Below the pieces are notes generated by a model. The model worked only from the letters and a program-made list of their open reading frames with translations. It was not told the origin of the DNA and did no database searches. 64,000 bases of DNA from Pseudomonas saudiphocaensis. GTDB taxonomy: Bacteria; Pseudomonadota; Gammaproteobacteria; Pseudomonadales; Pseudomonadaceae. Positions 1 through 7,896 of the stretch are shown one piece after another (the first letter of the stretch is position 1; each line of letters starts with the position of its first letter). The DNA lies in contig NZ_CCSF01000001.1 in assembly GCF_000756775.1 (NCBI RefSeq), forward strand, positions 1,612,001-1,676,000, read 5' to 3'. Position numbers and translations under genes: made by a program.

Positions 1-2
1 CC

Positions 3-239
3 AGTGCCCTGCTCGCCTCGTTCGGCGAGCCTCAGAAGAAGGAACTACAGACAGTGGTGGCGCTGCTGAAGGAGCGCGTACGCGACAACCTCGACCACAT
101 GATCGGGCTGTACGAAAAAGCGTCGATAAAAAGAGGCGCAGACATCTACCGGTTCCATCGACGGCACCCCATGCGCAGCCCCCTCAAGCCAGGCCGCGCC
201 GGGGGAATGCCCCGGCCGACCCATCAGGCGCGCACCTGA
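3..239 (+). CDS. C-terminal end of an unidentified protein (5' truncated)
   Basis: An open frame enters from the window edge and stops with TGA at 237-239, giving about 78 residues. The first ~40 residues look helical and charged (SALLASFGEPQKKELQ..., then VRDNLDHMIGLYEKA). The last ~30 are Arg/Pro-rich and low complexity, and may be a poorly conserved tail. An internal GTG at 54 is possible but has no clear ribosome binding site, so I read this as the tail of a gene starting upstream. I do not recognise the family. The gene ends 54 bp before the terminator of the opposing tRNA gene. Confidence 0.4.
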   Translation, partial: SALLASFGEPQKKELQTVVALLKERVRDNLDHMIGLYEKASIKRGADIYRFHRRHPMRSPLKPGRAGGMPRPTHQART

Positions 240-292
240 GTCAGCGCGGCGATCTGCATTCGGCAGCTGTTTGCAGCCAATATCGACCCGGA

Positions 293-320
293 AAACAAAA
301 GGCCCGCATTTGCGGGCCTT
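293..320 (-). terminator. Rho-independent terminator of tRNA-Thr
   Basis: Read on the minus strand, the perfect stem AAGGCCCGC / GCGGGCCTT is followed by a T-rich run, 7 nt after the CCA end of the tRNA. Confidence 0.85.
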
Positions 321-326
321 GATCAT

Positions 327-402
327 TGGTGCCGGAGACAGGAATCGAACCTGCGACCTTCGCGTTACGAGTGCGCTGCTCTACCGACTGAGCTACTCCG
401 GC
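327..402 (-). tRNA. tRNA-Thr (anticodon CGT)
   Basis: The minus strand folds as a 76-nt tRNA. The acceptor stem is GCCGGAG/CTCCGGC, the D-arm GCTC...GAGC, and the anticodon loop CTCGTAA carries CGT. The T-arm contains GGTTCGATTCC and the 3' end is ACCA (CCA is encoded). It matches the general pattern of E. coli thrW. The base pair at the bottom of the anticodon loop reads A-C rather than A-U, a small oddity. A terminator follows directly. No integrase or attachment-site duplication is visible next to it. Confidence 0.95.
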
Positions 403-477
403 GATAAGCGGATTATCGGGGGCTTGCTGTCCCAGGCTCAAGCCCCCCGACAATCCGCACGGCCGGCAGTCGCTTGC

Positions 478-1242
478 TTATAGCCCCGGCGTCGGTTCCG
501 GCCGGCTTTCGCCAGAATCACGCTTGATCTCATGCCGGACGTCGCTGGCGACCTGCTGGCCGATATCTGAAGCTTTCTGGTATCCCTCCTCTGCCTTATG
601 GCGAAGGCTGTCGGTCACGCTGTCGCTGGCTCGGCCCAGCATTTCATCTTCCTTACGTGTAGGCGGAACGGAGGCCGCCAGCAATGCACCCAACGCAATA
701 CCAATCGCGCCCAGCGCCAGTGGCTGCTCATTAAGCAGATGATTGAAGCCGCCACGTGCGCGCTCGCTCTGCTGGCGCAGGCTTTCTGCGGCATGCCGGC
801 TGGTATCGCTGACACGATGTCGAGCATCGGCCAGGGAAGCGGATACGTCATGCCCCACCTGACTGGTTCGGTTACGTAAATCGCTACCCTGCTGTTTCAG
901 GCCGGAAGCCTTGCTGGAAAGCTTGTCGCCCAGCGATGGACCACTGCTGCTGGATGGCGCCGGCGGCTGACGATTCTGCCCAGCCATCAGCCAAAGCAAA
1001 CCGATAGACGTCAGCACGGTAGGCACCGGGTTGGCTTTGGCGGTGTTGCTAAGGTTGGTGAAGAACTCGCCACCGCCGCCTTTCACGTAGCTCAGCGCGG
1101 TATCGATGAGTTCACCGGGTGACAGCTTGTTTTCCAGTGCATGGACGATATCGCCGATCTCGGCGCGCTTCTGATCGATCTCGCGCTCCAGCTCTGCGGG
1201 GTCTTTCTGCGCTTCGATATTTATCTGGCTGCCTGTGCTCAT
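478..1242 (-). CDS. DUF3618 domain membrane-associated protein
   Basis: 254 residues. The N-terminal ~55 residues match the DUF3618 pattern (DPAELEREIDQKRAEIGDIV, then a short helix ending in ALSYVKGG). The middle is Ser/Gln/Arg-rich and probably coiled. A hydrophobic segment around residues 170-190 (LALGAIGIALGALLAASVPP) could anchor it in the inner membrane. It is the last gene of a three-gene set: its ATG overlaps the stop of the holin-family gene by 4 bp (ATGA), so translation is probably coupled. Enterobacterial YqjD/ElaB proteins with similar architecture bind ribosomes in stationary phase; a like role here is inference only. Confidence 0.85.
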   Translation of the reverse strand: MSTGSQINIEAQKDPAELEREIDQKRAEIGDIVHALENKLSPGELIDTALSYVKGGGGEFFTNLSNTAKANPVPTVLTSIGLLWLMAGQNRQPPAPSSSSGPSLGDKLSSKASGLKQQGSDLRNRTSQVGHDVSASLADARHRVSDTSRHAAESLRQQSERARGGFNHLLNEQPLALGAIGIALGALLAASVPPTRKEDEMLGRASDSVTDSLRHKAEEGYQKASDIGQQVASDVRHEIKRDSGESRPEPTPGL

Positions 1243-1676
1243 GACGTATGCCCCCTGACGGCTTCTTTATCCTTATGCATGGAATGAAGGGTGCGTTCAG
1301 GCTTGAACGACGATGCCTCGAACTTTTTCTTGCCGGCCGAGACCATGATCAGGCCGATCACCACCACCACCCCGCCAACGATCAGCGCCGCAAGCCAGGG
1401 CGCCATGATTTCGCTGAGGCCGTATACCGCTGACATAAGCAGAACAATAAAACCACCCAGCAGCACCGCTCCGCCGGTGGCGACGCTCGCCGCGCCGGCC
1501 TTGGTCGCGCGGATGGATTCGCTCAGTTCCGCCTTGGCCAGCGCCAGCTCCTTGGTGATCAGATCAGGAACTTCATGGGTCAGCTGTCGCAGGAGCCCGC
1601 CTACGGAGCCGTCATAGTCGGCACGCTTGCCTGTGTCGGGGCTAATGGTCGTGGTTGTCTTATGTGCCTCGCTCAT
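1239..1676 (-). CDS. phage holin family / YqjE-like membrane protein
   Basis: 145 residues with two strong membrane segments (about 62-82, AVLLGGFIVLLMSAVYGL, and 92-112, LAALIVGGVVVVIGLIMV) after an amphipathic N-terminus (LRQLTHEVPDLITKELALAKAEL). This is the pattern of the Actinobacterial holin-X/YqjE group. Despite the family name, nothing here suggests a prophage. It overlaps its upstream neighbour by 4 bp and its downstream neighbour by 4 bp, so all three proteins are likely made together as a membrane stress or stationary-phase set. Confidence 0.85.
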   Translation of the reverse strand: MSEAHKTTTTISPDTGKRADYDGSVGGLLRQLTHEVPDLITKELALAKAELSESIRATKAGAASVATGGAVLLGGFIVLLMSAVYGLSEIMAPWLAALIVGGVVVVIGLIMVSAGKKKFEASSFKPERTLHSMHKDKEAVRGHTS

Positions 1677-2395
1677 GGATGGAGCCCTCCGTCAGTGCCT
1701 CTACCGTTGTGGCCAACCTGGGAAGTAGCGCTGCCCGTTGCACCTATGCCGGCAGTTTGAGTGGTTGAGGAAACCCCGGCGTTACTGATGCTGCCAACGG
1801 TGCCGGGTTCGCCAGTGTCGAGCCGCCGATTGAGCTCTTGCTGATCGCTGATATGGCGGCTGGACGAGCTTGCATCCGGCGAGGCAGCGCTGCTGGAGGC
1901 CTGGCGGTGCCGATAGTCGTCCTCGCTGTGCCTGGCCGAAGCCTTGGCAAAACGGGTCAGCCCAAAGCCCAGCGCGATACTCCCGGCAATGAACAGCGCG
2001 GGGTTGTCGCGGGCGAGTCGATTCACGTCGTGGATGAGTTCATCCACGCTCTTGCCACGCAAGTTATCCGAGAGCCGAACCATGCTCTGGGCCATATCGG
2101 AGACATAGCCTGATAGTCCCAGTGTGTCCTGACCTTCCAGTTCCCGGGCAGCGGCTTCGGCACTGTGCGCGACCTTTTCAAGTTCGTCAGCAGCGGTTTC
2201 CCGGTAGCCGTCGAGCTGGCTCTTGCCTTTGGCCTTGATCTCTTCAGTAGCCTGCCGGGCAGTAGCACGAACATCTTCGGCAGTCGGATGTGCCACCGAG
2301 TCGGAAGCCGTCGTGTTATCGGGCTGGGAGGTAAAGTCGGGGCTGGCTTTACCCATGCCACCGTAACCTGTGATTTCTTCGTCGGGTGTCGTCAT
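1673..2395 (-). CDS. YqjD/ElaB-like tail-anchored protein, first gene of the operon
   Basis: 240 residues from the ATG at 2395. That start has AAAGG six to eight bases upstream; a GTG nine bases earlier is less likely. Residues ~40-110 are Ala/Glu/Lys-rich and helical (QATEEIKAKGKSQLDGYRET), followed by DNPALFIAGSIALGFGLTRF, a single membrane segment like that of DUF883 proteins. The C-terminal ~70 residues are Ser/Thr/Gly-rich and probably disordered. It heads the 4-bp-overlapping trio. I place it with YqjD/ElaB-type membrane proteins by architecture, not by a clear motif. Confidence 0.75.
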   Translation of the reverse strand: MTTPDEEITGYGGMGKASPDFTSQPDNTTASDSVAHPTAEDVRATARQATEEIKAKGKSQLDGYRETAADELEKVAHSAEAAARELEGQDTLGLSGYVSDMAQSMVRLSDNLRGKSVDELIHDVNRLARDNPALFIAGSIALGFGLTRFAKASARHSEDDYRHRQASSSAASPDASSSSRHISDQQELNRRLDTGEPGTVGSISNAGVSSTTQTAGIGATGSATSQVGHNGRGTDGGLHP

Positions 2396-2760
2396 CGGGT
2401 TCACCTTTCATATGGCTTGGCCGCAGGGCCGAGGCCTTGCGGAGGCAGTCAAGGCGGGGATTCGCCGAGGCTGAAGTTGCAGCACTCATGTAAGGTGACC
2501 GGGGCCAATTTTTTGAGTTCCCCTCACCGGCCCAGCGCCTCCCGGCACGAAAACCCAGGCCCCAAGGCTTGTGCTAGACGCTTCGCGTGATGGCGGCTTG
2601 CCCACTAATGGCGCCCAAGCCGCGGATGCCCTGGCCTTAAGCGAAGCGCCATGAATGCCAAGCGAAACGGCACTCTGTCGTGTTGCATCGCCGGGTTTTG
2701 AAACCGCTGGAGGACGGCTGAGGCAGGCACAACCGACGAACAGTCGTATCAATTTGCGGG
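2396..2760. other. intergenic stretch without a recognisable gene
   Basis: The promoter of the preceding minus-strand operon should lie in the first ~100 bp. The rest is GC-rich with no open frame that has a plausible start, ribosome site or composition. Short ORFs on both strands look like chance. Confidence 0.5.
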
Positions 2761-2790
2761 CACAAAAAAACGGGCCGCAGCCCGTTTTTC
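2761..2790 (-). terminator. terminator of the repeat-bearing GH5 gene
   Basis: Stem AAAAACGGGC / GCCCGTTTTT with a short loop, followed by T7 on the minus strand, 16 bp after the gene's stop codon. The A-run on the other side makes it potentially bidirectional. Confidence 0.9.
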
Positions 2791-2805
2791 TGTTATCGGT
2801 TTCCG

Positions 2806-5274
2806 TTACTGGATCGGACCGATGGTGGAGCAGGTTTTCTTCGTGGCTGCGTGCTTCTGCAGCATCGCCAGTTGCGGACGGAACTTGCCGCTCTGTACGT
2901 CCAGCGACATGCTGTCTTCACCCCAGCGAGGACCGGCTGCCCAGTAGGTGCTCGGGATGCAGTTCTCGGCCAGATACGCCAGCATGTTGTCGGTGGCGAC
3001 CACACCCGAGGGGGCGAAGTCAGGGATACCGTGCTCACCCAGGTAGCCACGCAGCTTGTGCTTCTTCAGCCACTCAACCCAAGGCTTGACCAGATCCACA
3101 CCACGCATCGGTGCAAAGGTTTCGTTGCGGTTGCGGTACGAGCCCGAGTAGTCGTGATCCCAATACTGGTGTGCTTCGAAGACCAGGTTGTTCTTCGGAT
3201 CGCGCATCCACGGATCGCTGATCAGCTTGGTGTTGACCTGCTCCCAGAACAGCGCGCTGGAGTAACGGTCGCCGGCGATCATGATCCAGGTCTCCGGATC
3301 GATCTTGCGGATCGCCTTGCTCGCTTCCAGAGCAGTCTCAGGCCAGAGGTTGTTACCGGTGTTGTACGGCTCGTTCATCAGACCATAGCCCCACAGAGCC
3401 GGGTGGTTGTGAACTTCCAGAGCGATCTTGCGCCAGGTCTCGGTAAACGCGGAACGCGGAACCTCTGGAGAGTTAATCACCTTGCCGTAGTAACGGTAGT
3501 AGTTGTGCATATCCAGGACGACTTTCATGCCGTACTTGTGCGCCAGGTCCAGCGACTTCTTGATGCGCGACAGTTCGGCGGCATCCAGCGGGGTGCCAAG
3601 TTTGGGCTGGATACGCTCCCAGAGGAAGCCCAGACGGATCAGCTTGAAGCCCAGCTCACTATGACGCTTATAGTAGGACTCGTCGGCATAGGTGTAGCCC
3701 TGGTTGTAGATACCTGGAACCCTGCCCGGGTCGAACACGCCGGACGCAAAGTTCACGCCCACCAGATCGATACCCTTGCCATTGCCCGGCTTCGGAGTCG
3801 GAGTCGGAGTCGGCGCAGGGTTCTGCGGCTGGCCACCGGTGCTGCTGGAAACCACGGTCAGGGTCTTCGGATAGCCGACGTTGCTTGGCGACAGCTTGTC
3901 GCCGCTGAGCAGGACTGTCAGGTGCTCACCGATGTCATAGACCGCGATGACTTGGCGAACCTGACCATCGGCCAGGCGTACCGAGGCACCCTGCTTGAAG
4001 GCTGCCTTGTTACCCGCCGTGTTGCGGATGGAGAAACCGGCCTGCTTGCGATAGATGCCGTTCTCCCAGTCTTCGTTGGTGAAGCTGTTCATGCCGGTGC
4101 TATAGGTGCTCTCGCTCGGAGCCTCTGGCGCAGGCTTGGTGTCCGGCTGAGGTTCCGGCTTCGGCTGTGGTGCAGGTGTCGGCGTGCTCGGCTTGCTGGT
4201 GCTGCCCAAAGTGCTGATGGTGCGCGGAGCACCGACCTTGTTGCCATCGAGCAGACCGCCGTCGAAGTAGACGCTGAGGTTGCTGCCCACTACAAAGACC
4301 TTGCTGATCTTGCGTACCTGGCCGTCAGCAAAACGTACTTGCACGCCTGGCTTGAAGGCGTCACGGGCACCATTGGTAAGCGGGATCGAAACGCCAGCCT
4401 CACGACGCCATACACCATTGAGCCAGTCGCCGCTGGTGAAGCGGTTGATCTGGCTGGTGAAGCCTACTGATGCTTCGGGAGCGGGCGCTGGCTCTGGAGT
4501 TGGCTCTGGAGTCGGCGTCGGCTTCGGTGCAGAAGTACCCGGCGCAGTATTGGAGACGGTCACAGTGCTGACGGTGTTCGGCGCACCGACCTTGGCGCCA
4601 TCAAGCAGAGGTCCGTCGAAATAGACGCTGAGATGCTGGCCAACGCTGAAGACCTTGGTGATCTTGCGCACCTGACCATCGGCAAAGCGCACCTGAACAC
4701 CCGGCTTGAAGGCATCGCGGGCAGCAGAGGAGTTCGGCACGGAGATACCGGCTTCACGGCGCCATACGCCATTGAGCCAGTCGCTGCTGGTAAAGCGGTT
4801 GATCTGGCTGGTGAAGCCAACAGCCGTTTCCGGAGCAGGCGTCGGCGCCGGCGCGGAAGTTTCCGGCGCAGTGCTGGAAGCAACGACGGTGCTGACCTTG
4901 TTCGGCGCACCAACCTTGTTGCCGTCGAGCAGAGGCCCATCGACATAGACGCTGAGGTGTTCACCAACGACGAAGACCTTGGTGATCTTGCGCACTTGAC
5001 CGTCAGCAAACTTGATCTGCACGCCCGGCTTGAAGGCATCACGAGCGGCAGCCGAGAACGGTACGGAGATGCCGGCTTCGCGGCGCCAGACGCCATTGAG
5101 CCAGTCATTACTGGTAAAGCGATTGATATCTGAAGTGAAAGCGGTCGCGGAAGTTGCGCTGATATCGATGGCCGCTGTGGCTTCGCCACCGACAACCAGC
5201 GAACTCAATACCGCAGCCATAGCGATAGAGCGTACAAGCGCCTTGGGAGCACTTGTGAGTACATTCATAGACAT
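2806..5274 (-). CDS. secreted GH5 glycoside hydrolase with four N-terminal repeats
   Basis: 822 residues. A signal peptide of ~35 residues ends at ATA-AID. Four copies of an ~85-residue module follow at about 47-132, 154-240, 272-357 and 391-476. Each opens with a pattern like FTSxINRFTSxDWLNGVW and contains FADGQVRKITKVF and VGAP. Copy 4 is the most diverged. Pro/Thr/Ala/Glu linkers separate the copies. Residues ~501-815 form a GH5 (cellulase-family) barrel with the acid/base glutamate in GLMNEPYN (E635) and the nucleophile in YLGEHGIP (E747). The start is supported by GGAGAG five bases upstream. It sits at the downstream edge of an exopolysaccharide locus, so the substrate is probably the polymer made here or a related beta-glycan. 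The repeats may bind polysaccharide or the cell surface; I know no name for them. Confidence 0.9.
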   Translation of the reverse strand: MSMNVLTSAPKALVRSIAMAAVLSSLVVGGEATAAIDISATSATAFTSDINRFTSNDWLNGVWRREAGISVPFSAAARDAFKPGVQIKFADGQVRKITKVFVVGEHLSVYVDGPLLDGNKVGAPNKVSTVVASSTAPETSAPAPTPAPETAVGFTSQINRFTSSDWLNGVWRREAGISVPNSSAARDAFKPGVQVRFADGQVRKITKVFSVGQHLSVYFDGPLLDGAKVGAPNTVSTVTVSNTAPGTSAPKPTPTPEPTPEPAPAPEASVGFTSQINRFTSGDWLNGVWRREAGVSIPLTNGARDAFKPGVQVRFADGQVRKISKVFVVGSNLSVYFDGGLLDGNKVGAPRTISTLGSTSKPSTPTPAPQPKPEPQPDTKPAPEAPSESTYSTGMNSFTNEDWENGIYRKQAGFSIRNTAGNKAAFKQGASVRLADGQVRQVIAVYDIGEHLTVLLSGDKLSPSNVGYPKTLTVVSSSTGGQPQNPAPTPTPTPKPGNGKGIDLVGVNFASGVFDPGRVPGIYNQGYTYADESYYKRHSELGFKLIRLGFLWERIQPKLGTPLDAAELSRIKKSLDLAHKYGMKVVLDMHNYYRYYGKVINSPEVPRSAFTETWRKIALEVHNHPALWGYGLMNEPYNTGNNLWPETALEASKAIRKIDPETWIMIAGDRYSSALFWEQVNTKLISDPWMRDPKNNLVFEAHQYWDHDYSGSYRNRNETFAPMRGVDLVKPWVEWLKKHKLRGYLGEHGIPDFAPSGVVATDNMLAYLAENCIPSTYWAAGPRWGEDSMSLDVQSGKFRPQLAMLQKHAATKKTCSTIGPIQ

Positions 5275-5451
5275 TCAGTCTCTCCGGAACTTAATACTTC
5301 TAAAGGCCGGAGCCTTTAAAAAAGTAGCGGGAGTTAAAGGATTTTCGTGCGGCGCTTTATGGAGCTGAAGCACTCATGACGCGCAACCGAACGAACCGCA
5401 TGCAAGGGCCGGATCACCATTTGAGAATCCGGCAATCCGTTGCGTGGCGCC

Positions 5452-5479
5452 TTTATAATAGGTTTCAAAATTTAGTCAA
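5452..5479 (-). promoter_or_regulatory. candidate sigma-70 promoter for the repeat-bearing GH5 gene
   Basis: On the minus strand TTGACT (5479-5474) and TATAAA (5457-5452) are separated by 16 bp in AT-rich DNA. This implies a leader of about 170 nt before the ATG at 5274. Inferred by eye. Confidence 0.45.
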
Positions 5480-5493
5480 AACGCCGCCGACGA

Positions 5494-5568
5494 AATAGCA
5501 TCGCCAAATAATCGGCACTTTTTTGGCATCGCCAGTAATATGCTATTAGAACATGGCTAAATGCTATT
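5494..5568. repeat. short repeats in an AT-rich intergenic region
   Basis: ATGCTATT occurs at 5540-5547 and 5561-5568 and inverted (AATAGCAT) at 5494-5501. GCATCGCCA occurs as a direct repeat at 5498-5506 and 5526-5534. They lie just upstream of the candidate promoter of the GH5 gene and look like regulator binding sites. The remaining part of the 5275-5821 gap holds no gene that I can support. Confidence 0.45.
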
Positions 5569-5710
5569 GAAAGAGCGGTGCTTAATGCTTCAAAACAATA
5601 GAAATCGGCGCCATTTTTTTGAATTCTGGCAAGTCACACAAACAAGCGAAGCGGCCTTCATTCCCGACGAATGGCTATCAAGCATTGAGGGAATTTGCCG
5701 AGGCGAAGCA

Positions 5711-5733
5711 AAATAAAAAAGCCGAATTCGGGC
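5711..5733 (-). terminator. possible terminator of the WecG/TagA gene
   Basis: On the minus strand a short GC stem around GAATTC is followed by TTTTTTATTTT. A second, T-less hairpin (ACCCCGCC/GGCGGGGT, 5787-5807) lies between it and the stop codon. Confidence 0.5.
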
Positions 5734-5821
5734 CTTGCCAGGGAGGCAATACCGCAGAGGAAGGAAAAGGGAGTTTTAGGAGCTGGACCCCGCCTTTGCG
5801 GCGGGGTTGAAGGATGTACGT

Positions 5822-6631
5822 TTACTTGTAACTAGTAGCCTGCCGCTTGCCGCTGCGGCTTGCACTGCTTATATGGCGGGGGCGTGCAAGAAGGCTGCGC
5901 GACAGGTAATAGAAAAACAGTGGGATCCCTACCGCATAGCGTTTGAACAGGCGCCTTGGCTCTATCAGCATGCGGAACGCCCATTCCAGACCAAAGCGCC
6001 GGAAGAGCAACGGTGCGCGGGGAAAGCGTTCGGCAGCAAAGTCCAGAATGGCGCCGCCGCAGATCAGCAACGCCGGCGTCTCCATTTCGTTCTGCAGATA
6101 TAAAGCGACCTGCTCCTGCTTTGGCATGCCCATGGCAAGCACAATAATCGGATAGCGCCCTGGGACATGGTGCTTCCGGTAGAACTCCAGGTACTCCTCG
6201 CTACTCTTGAAACCATCGATTGCATGGAAGTCACGGTCCCCGAACAGACTGCGCGCCCCCTCGCTTAGCCAAGGCTCACGAGTGCCCATGGCGAAAAGCT
6301 CATGATTGTCGCCCGAGCCGCTCACCAACTCTTCGATCAGCCTGGGTATGAAGTCCGATCCGTTCAGGTTGGCCTTTGGTTCTCGCCCGTTGAACAAGCA
6401 GGCAATCTTGATTCCAATGCCGTCACGCAGCAGATGGTCCACATGCATGAAGCTGTCCCGGACCGAGGCATGCCGCTGGGCAATGTTGTAGCCGTGCTGA
6501 TTTAGAAATCCAAGAATCGTCGGCGACTTGCGCTGCCGAAGTGTGCTGATGAAGGGGCCCGTCTCGGCCTCATTCAGGAGCTTCAGCTTCCCGATCAAAG
6601 GATCCATCCTTCTGGTGCGGGGTTTTTTCAT
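5822..6631 (-). CDS. WecG/TagA/CpsF-family (GT26) glycosyltransferase
   Basis: 269 residues, the usual length. Family signatures are LNGSDFIPRLIEEL near residue 88, a central AMGMPKQE, GAILDFAAERFPRAP and the C-terminal GLEWAFRMLIEPRRLFKRYA block. Members add a sugar, classically ManNAc(A), to an undecaprenyl-diphosphate-linked first sugar on the cytoplasmic face of the membrane. In this locus it is the best candidate for the second transfer in repeat-unit assembly. It is transcribed on its own, divergently from the smaller GH5 gene, with a 170-bp shared upstream region. Confidence 0.9.
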   Translation of the reverse strand: MKKPRTRRMDPLIGKLKLLNEAETGPFISTLRQRKSPTILGFLNQHGYNIAQRHASVRDSFMHVDHLLRDGIGIKIACLFNGREPKANLNGSDFIPRLIEELVSGSGDNHELFAMGTREPWLSEGARSLFGDRDFHAIDGFKSSEEYLEFYRKHHVPGRYPIIVLAMGMPKQEQVALYLQNEMETPALLICGGAILDFAAERFPRAPLLFRRFGLEWAFRMLIEPRRLFKRYAVGIPLFFYYLSRSLLARPRHISSASRSGKRQATSYK

Positions 6632-6801
6632 AAATATCTTCTCTGTCTGTCATTCAATTCTGGGGCTATTGGATTTGCAGGCCATCCAACCGGGCATTTA
6701 TTTCCCAGGCTCAATTCGTAGAAAAACTGAACAATGCGTGTCAGCGTCGGACCAAAGTAAGCAGTCGCTGCTGCGACTTTTTCCGATGGCAAAAAGAGGA
6801 G

Positions 6802-7851
6802 ATGGAGATGATGGGGACACGCGGCAAATCGCAACGGGTGAAAGGAATACTTCTCGGACTCGTAGTTATGCTCGGTAGTGCCGTAAATGCGGCAGAAAAA
6901 ATCGACTTGATCGGGCTGAACATCGGTGGAGCCGCATTTTCCGGCAATTCCATCCCTGGAAAATACAATACAAATTATTTCTTCCCCGCCCCAGATTACC
7001 TTGCCACCTGGAAAGAACGCGGCATTCGTACCATCCGATTCCCGATCATGTGGGAGCGCCTGCAAGCCGAACTCAATGGCGAGCTGCAAGAGGAATATGC
7101 ACAACGCATCGAAGATTTCATGCAACAGGCTGCGGACCACGATATGCGCGTCATCCTCGATATCCACAATTACGCCCGTTACCGAAAAAAGAAAATAGGC
7201 TCCGATGCTGTTCCAATATCCGCCTATGCGGACTTTCTGGAGCGCGTTGCCAAGCGCTGGAAAGACCACGAAGGACTCTGGGCTTACGACATCATGAATG
7301 AACCCCATGGCGTCGATAAATACTGGCCTGCCGCCGCTCAAGCAGGAATCGATGCCATTCGTAAACACGACCATGAGCGTCCGCTGCTTATCGAAGGCAA
7401 CTTTTGGTCCAGCAGTTATCTCTGGCCCAAATACAACGACCCACTTCTCAATCTGCAGGACCCCGCCGACAAGTTGATATTCTCCGCACATCTTTATCTC
7501 GACAAACATGGCAACGGGCAATATCGCGAGCCTTTGGCAGAGGACTTCGACACCATGCTGGGTGTGGAGCGGGTCAAGCCCTTTATCGATTGGCTGATCA
7601 AACATGACAGGCAGGGCCATATTGGCGAATTCGGCATACCGGCCGGGGATCCGCGCCTGCTGGAAGCGATGGACAATCTGCTGGCTTATCTGCAGAAACA
7701 CTGCATACCCATGACGTATTGGGCCGCAGGCCCTTCCTGGGGAAATTACAAGTTATCGGTCGAACCGACTCGCGACGGCCAAGAACGTCCGCAGTGGGCT
7801 GTGCTCGAAAAGTATGTCGGTAAGGGAGACTGCAAGCGTATCGGTCCATGA
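6802..7851 (+). CDS. secreted GH5 glycoside hydrolase (single domain)
   Basis: 349 residues. It has a signal peptide (GILLGLVVMLGSAVNA, cleavage near residue 30) and one GH5 barrel. The acid/base is E167 in DIMNEPHG and the nucleophile E276 in HIGEFGIP. It is clearly a paralogue of the catalytic domain of the large GH5 at 2.8-5.3 kb: both share the C-terminal block CIPxTYWAAGPxWG and end CxxIGP. It lacks the repeat modules. AGAGGAG precedes the ATG; a second ATG two codons later is also possible. It is the only plus-strand gene inside the locus. Such hydrolases often trim or release the exopolysaccharide in the periplasm. Confidence 0.9.
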   Translation: MEMMGTRGKSQRVKGILLGLVVMLGSAVNAAEKIDLIGLNIGGAAFSGNSIPGKYNTNYFFPAPDYLATWKERGIRTIRFPIMWERLQAELNGELQEEYAQRIEDFMQQAADHDMRVILDIHNYARYRKKKIGSDAVPISAYADFLERVAKRWKDHEGLWAYDIMNEPHGVDKYWPAAAQAGIDAIRKHDHERPLLIEGNFWSSSYLWPKYNDPLLNLQDPADKLIFSAHLYLDKHGNGQYREPLAEDFDTMLGVERVKPFIDWLIKHDRQGHIGEFGIPAGDPRLLEAMDNLLAYLQKHCIPMTYWAAGPSWGNYKLSVEPTRDGQERPQWAVLEKYVGKGDCKRIGP

Positions 7852-7864
7852 ATTCACCTGCGTT

Positions 7865-7889
7865 GCGCCCCGGCGTCTTGTCGGGGCGC
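7865..7889. terminator. hairpin between convergent genes
   Basis: Perfect stem GCGCCCCG / CGGGGCGC with a 9-nt loop between the stops of the GH5 gene (plus) and the PRTase-HAD gene (minus). No T-run, so weak as an intrinsic terminator. Confidence 0.4.
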
Positions 7890-7896
7890 TATGCGC

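Noticed and set aside
327-402. tRNA gene as an integration site for a genomic island
   Set aside because: No integrase gene and no second copy of the tRNA 3' end that I can find; neighbouring genes look like core genome.
1239-1676. Holin gene as a sign of a prophage
   Set aside because: No lysin, terminase or structural genes nearby; the protein belongs to the YqjE-like group named 'holin' only by family history.
2851-4470. 539-codon open frame on the plus strand opposite the large GH5 gene
   Set aside because: It is the antisense of a high-GC gene with a repeat structure; it has no ribosome site, and the minus strand encodes a full GH5 enzyme with signal peptide and catalytic residues.
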